A DNA stretch of 64,000 nt, from positions 1-64,000 of the forward strand of contig JAKUTY010000003.1 in NCBI GenBank assembly GCA_022447825.1, written 5' to 3'. The stretch comes from SAR202 cluster bacterium. Its GTDB lineage: Bacteria; Chloroflexota; Dehalococcoidia; Lucifugimonadales; UBA826. Position numbers and translations under genes: made by a program. The notes beneath the pieces were generated by a model that saw only the letters and a program-made list of their open reading frames with translations, was not told the origin of the DNA and searched no databases. This document shows, one piece after another, positions 60,779-64,000 of the stretch (within the stretch, counting starts at the first letter, position 1; each line of letters begins with the position of its first letter).

Positions 60779-61461
60779 TATTTATCTAATTTCATATCAT
60801 AAATTTGTTCGAAAATTTCCAAATCACTCTCATCAGTAAGTTTTATATTCATTTTATCTCCCTCAAAAACAATCACTTTTAGTCCCAAATCTACAAATAA
60901 AGTAGCGTCATCGGTCATATCAGGAATATCTTTTTGATACGCAGCATAAAATTTTTTATATAAAAAGAATTGGGGTGTTTGAACTAAAAATAGATTTTGC
61001 CTATCAAAATTTTTAATTACGATTTCATCTTCAACAAATTTAATTGTATCGCTGATAGGATAACCGGGAATTGCAGAATCACTATTCTGCAACATTTCCA
61101 ATCCTTTTTTAATCATTAAATTTGAAACAAAAGGTCTGGCCCCATCATGAATTGCAAGATAATCATAAGTATCACCTAAAAAATCTAAAGCACATTTTAC
61201 TGAATCTTGCCTTCTATCGCCCCCAAAAATTATTTCAATATCACTATCAATTTGCTGAGTGTATTGAACAATTTCATTAAAATTACCTTTGCTAGCAACA
61301 ACAACAATTTTGTCAAAAATATTGGAATCTAAAAAAGTTTTTACAGTCAAGCTAATAATATTTTGAGACGCAATTTGATGTAGCATTTTGTCACTATTGC
61401 CAAATCTTTGACTTTTACCGGCAGCCAATATAATTGCAACTTTTTTCATTGAAGTATTCAT
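60778..61461 (-). CDS. ispD: 2-C-methyl-D-erythritol 4-phosphate cytidylyltransferase
   Basis: AIILAAGKSQRFG, GGDRRQDSVKCAL, IHDGARPFVS, QTPQFF. Confidence 0.94.
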   Translation of the reverse strand: MNTSMKKVAIILAAGKSQRFGNSDKMLHQIASQNIISLTVKTFLDSNIFDKIVVVASKGNFNEIVQYTQQIDSDIEIIFGGDRRQDSVKCALDFLGDTYDYLAIHDGARPFVSNLMIKKGLEMLQNSDSAIPGYPISDTIKFVEDEIVIKNFDRQNLFLVQTPQFFLYKKFYAAYQKDIPDMTDDATLFVDLGLKVIVFEGDKMNIKLTDESDLEIFEQIYDMKLDK

Positions 61462-61534
61462 TTAATATAACTTTTCACTTGTTGAATCTAAAATGTTTCA
61501 ATACACAGTTTAAATGTTAAAATCATTGTATCCA

Positions 61535-61558
61535 AATTAAGGATTTAATTAAGGATTT
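61535..61558 (+). repeat. tandem 12-mer repeat (x2) in the 5' leader of the EVE-domain gene
   Basis: AATTAAGGATTT AATTAAGGATTT ending 3 nt before the ATG; each copy carries an AAGGA Shine-Dalgarno-like core. Confidence 0.9.
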
Positions 61559-61561
61559 TAA

Positions 61562-62086
61562 ATGTCATCAAACTATTGGATGTTTGTAGAAACATCAGAA
61601 AATGCGCAAATCACCCGCAATAAGGGGTATTCTATTTTTGGAATGAGCCCCAAATATAAAAAACGAGCTCAAAGAATGCAACCAAATGATAGAGTCTTGT
61701 TTTACGAAAGATCTAAAATGATTTGGACTGCTTCTGCAACTATTTCTTCGAAATATTTTGAAGACACATCTGAAATTTGGCCAATAGTAGAAAATCCTGA
61801 AGATTACAAAATTCGTATCAATTTAAAACCAAACTACATATTAGACGAATCAGAATCAATCAAAGGTTTACAAGTGGGAGCCTCATTAGAATATGTAAAA
61901 AAATGGGCCCCAGAAAAATGGCCATTAGCATTTTGGGATACGCTTCATCTACTTCCTCAAAGAGATTTTAAATATTTAGAAGACGAAATGAGAAGAATTA
62001 AAACAGGTATCAAAGCAGACGCTATTATTGACAGAAGTAAAAAAACAAAAAACAGAAGAAACTCAAATGAACGATCACAATCATGA
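61562..62086 (+). CDS. EVE (PUA-like) domain protein
   Basis: NYWMFVETSENAQITRNKGYSIFGMSPKYKKRAQRMQPNDRVLFYERSKMIWTASATISSKYFED fits EVE-like fold pattern. Confidence 0.75.
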   Translation: MSSNYWMFVETSENAQITRNKGYSIFGMSPKYKKRAQRMQPNDRVLFYERSKMIWTASATISSKYFEDTSEIWPIVENPEDYKIRINLKPNYILDESESIKGLQVGASLEYVKKWAPEKWPLAFWDTLHLLPQRDFKYLEDEMRRIKTGIKADAIIDRSKKTKNRRNSNERSQS

Positions 62087-63122
62087 TACTCCAAGCCTAA
62101 CATCTTTAGCATCTTGCGCTGGTTGAGCATCTAAATTAAGTCCAAAAGACCTGGAGCAAGTTTTGCTACAGTTACCAAAAGTAAGTGACCCTAGGCTATT
62201 AGTGGGATCATCCACTAGTGATGATGCTGCAATCTTCAAAATCAATGAAACTACAGCGTTGGTATCTACAGTGGATTTTTTCCCACCAATAGTAGATGAC
62301 CCATATTTGTTTGGTTCTATTTCTGCAGCAAATTCCTTAAGTGACGTTTATGCTATGGGAGGAATTCCCTTAATTGCTTTAAATATAGTCGGATTTCCTG
62401 CAGATTTGGACTTTTCCATTCTTACAGAAATACTCAAAGGTGTATCAGACAAAGCTCAAGAAGCAAACACTTTAATAGTTGGGGGGCATACAATCAATGA
62501 TGCAGAACCCAAATATGGCCTAGCAGTTACTGGAACAATTAAACCCGGACAAGAAATAACAAACGTTGGATCTAAACCCGGAGATTATTTAATTTTAACT
62601 AAACCTTTAGGAACTGGGATTATTACAACTGCAGCTAAACAAAATAAAATATCTAAAGACACATTAAATGTGGCTACAAATCTTATGTCAAAATTAAACA
62701 AAACAGCGTCAGAAATCATGATGAAAATTGGAGTTAATGCTTGCTCTGACATAACTGGATTCGGATTGCTGGGCCATTTAAAAGAAATGAGATCTGATGA
62801 CCCTATTTCTTTTGAGATCAACCTTAATAATTTGCCGATAATAGATGGAACATGGGATCTTATTCATCAAGGTATAGTACCTGGAGGCACTATGAGAAAT
62901 CTTGAAGCATTAGACAAAACCGTTAATTGGGGGAACAAAATTACCGAAGAAGAAAAGATAGTACTTTGTGATGCCCAAACTTCTGGAGGACTACTAATAT
63001 CTGTAGCTCAAGAGAAGCTTAATGAATTTATTAAAGAATGTGAAATAAAAAATCAAGATATCACAATAGTAGGAAATGTAAATAAAAAGACTTCCGAATT
63101 TCCTATTACCATTATTAAATGA
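62067..63122 (+). CDS. selD: selenide, water dikinase containing selenocysteine (TGA at 62124-62126)
   Basis: ATG at 62067 gives MNDHNHDTPSLTSLASCAG-TGA-ASKLSPKDLEQVLLQLPK in frame with the rest (DDAAIFKINETTALVSTVDFFPPIVDDPYLFGSISAANSLSDVYAMGG). TGA sits at the catalytic Cys/Sec position of SelD. Confidence 0.93.
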
Positions 63123-63129
63123 GCAAAAA

Positions 63130-64000
63130 TTGGAAAATATAGTTGTCACATTAGAAAACCAAATCAAAACAGCGTTAGATAAATTCATTGCCACTCAAAA
63201 CAAAGAACTATCTAAAAAATTTTATATAAATATTGAAAGGCCCAAAAATTCAGATCATGGCGACTTTGCTACAAATATAGCTTTTCAGGTTTCTAAAGAA
63301 TATTCAGTTTCACCAATGCAAGCAGCTGAATCAATCTCAGACTATATAGATACTAGCAATTTAATTGAAAGATTAGAAGTCACCCAACCTGGTTTTATAA
63401 ATCTAATCATCAACAAACAATGGATACAATCTCAAGTGAATCAAATCAGGGAAGCCTCTTTTACATTTGGTGATTCCAACATAGGAAAAGATTCGAAAAT
63501 CCAAGTAGAATACGTCAGTGTAAACCCAACTGGCATTTTACATATCGGACATGCTAGGGGTGCCATAATAGGAAATACAATTTCCAATGTTTTAAGCAAT
63601 AACGGCTTCAATGTTCTCGATGAATATTACCTTAATGATTCAGGTAAACAAATTGATAAATTTAACCAATCAGTAAAAATCAGATATCAACAATTATTTA
63701 ATATCAACGTAGACTTACCTGAAGACTCGTACTCAGGGGAAGACATCATAGAAATAGCAAAACAAATCAAAGATGATCATTCTGATAAATTTCTTGACCC
63801 AAATCTTGACAATGAACTTTCATCGTTAGCTCATAATTTAATTATCAGCAAAATCTCTCATTCTCTTGATCAATTAGATATACGTTTCGATAATTGGTTT
63901 AGTGAAAAAAGTTTGTTTAATGATGGGCAATTTAAAAAGTGTTTAGAAGAATTTGAAAAACAAAATCTTTTAATAAACAGAGATGGGGCAAAGTGGCTAC
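63130..64000 (+). CDS. argS: arginyl-tRNA synthetase, N-terminal part (runs off window end)
   Basis: From TTG 63130: MENIVVTLENQIKTALDKF...YINIERPKNSDHGDFATNIAFQVSK...VEYVSVNPTGILHIGHARGAIIGNT; not in ORF track. Confidence 0.92.
   Translation, partial: MENIVVTLENQIKTALDKFIATQNKELSKKFYINIERPKNSDHGDFATNIAFQVSKEYSVSPMQAAESISDYIDTSNLIERLEVTQPGFINLIINKQWIQSQVNQIREASFTFGDSNIGKDSKIQVEYVSVNPTGILHIGHARGAIIGNTISNVLSNNGFNVLDEYYLNDSGKQIDKFNQSVKIRYQQLFNINVDLPEDSYSGEDIIEIAKQIKDDHSDKFLDPNLDNELSSLAHNLIISKISHSLDQLDIRFDNWFSEKSLFNDGQFKKCLEEFEKQNLLINRDGAKWL

Overview
AT-rich, gene-dense bacterial chromosome segment of about 60 protein genes with very short spacers. I found no rRNA, tRNA, CRISPR array, transposase or phage module. 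Gene content (rpsB-tsf-pyrH-frr-uppS-cdsA-dxr-rseP-ispG-proS block, short EF-Ts, tal next to a pgi-like gene, LLM flavin-dependent oxidoreductase) suggests a Chloroflexota/SAR202-like marine bacterium; this is inference, not tested. Most of the window is housekeeping. The strongest unusual signals are: (1) selD (62067-63122) whose catalytic position is an in-frame TGA missed by the ORF track, i.e. a selenocysteine-containing SelD, with selA also present; (2) ispG (46626-47765) interrupted by one in-frame TGA with intact sequence on both sides, either error, nonsense allele or recoding; (3) a P4-less S-box-clan SAM riboswitch plus intrinsic terminator upstream of metY-metA; (4) a RusA-like resolvase between yebC and ruvA where ruvC is usually found; (5) a CbbQ/NorQ-type AAA ATPase with an 1100-aa VWA partner bearing N-terminal repeats and a Met/acid-rich linker, in a run with coaE, tal and pgi; (6) two perfect intergenic palindromes without U-tracts. 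No searches or folding programs were run; family names are from motif recognition.
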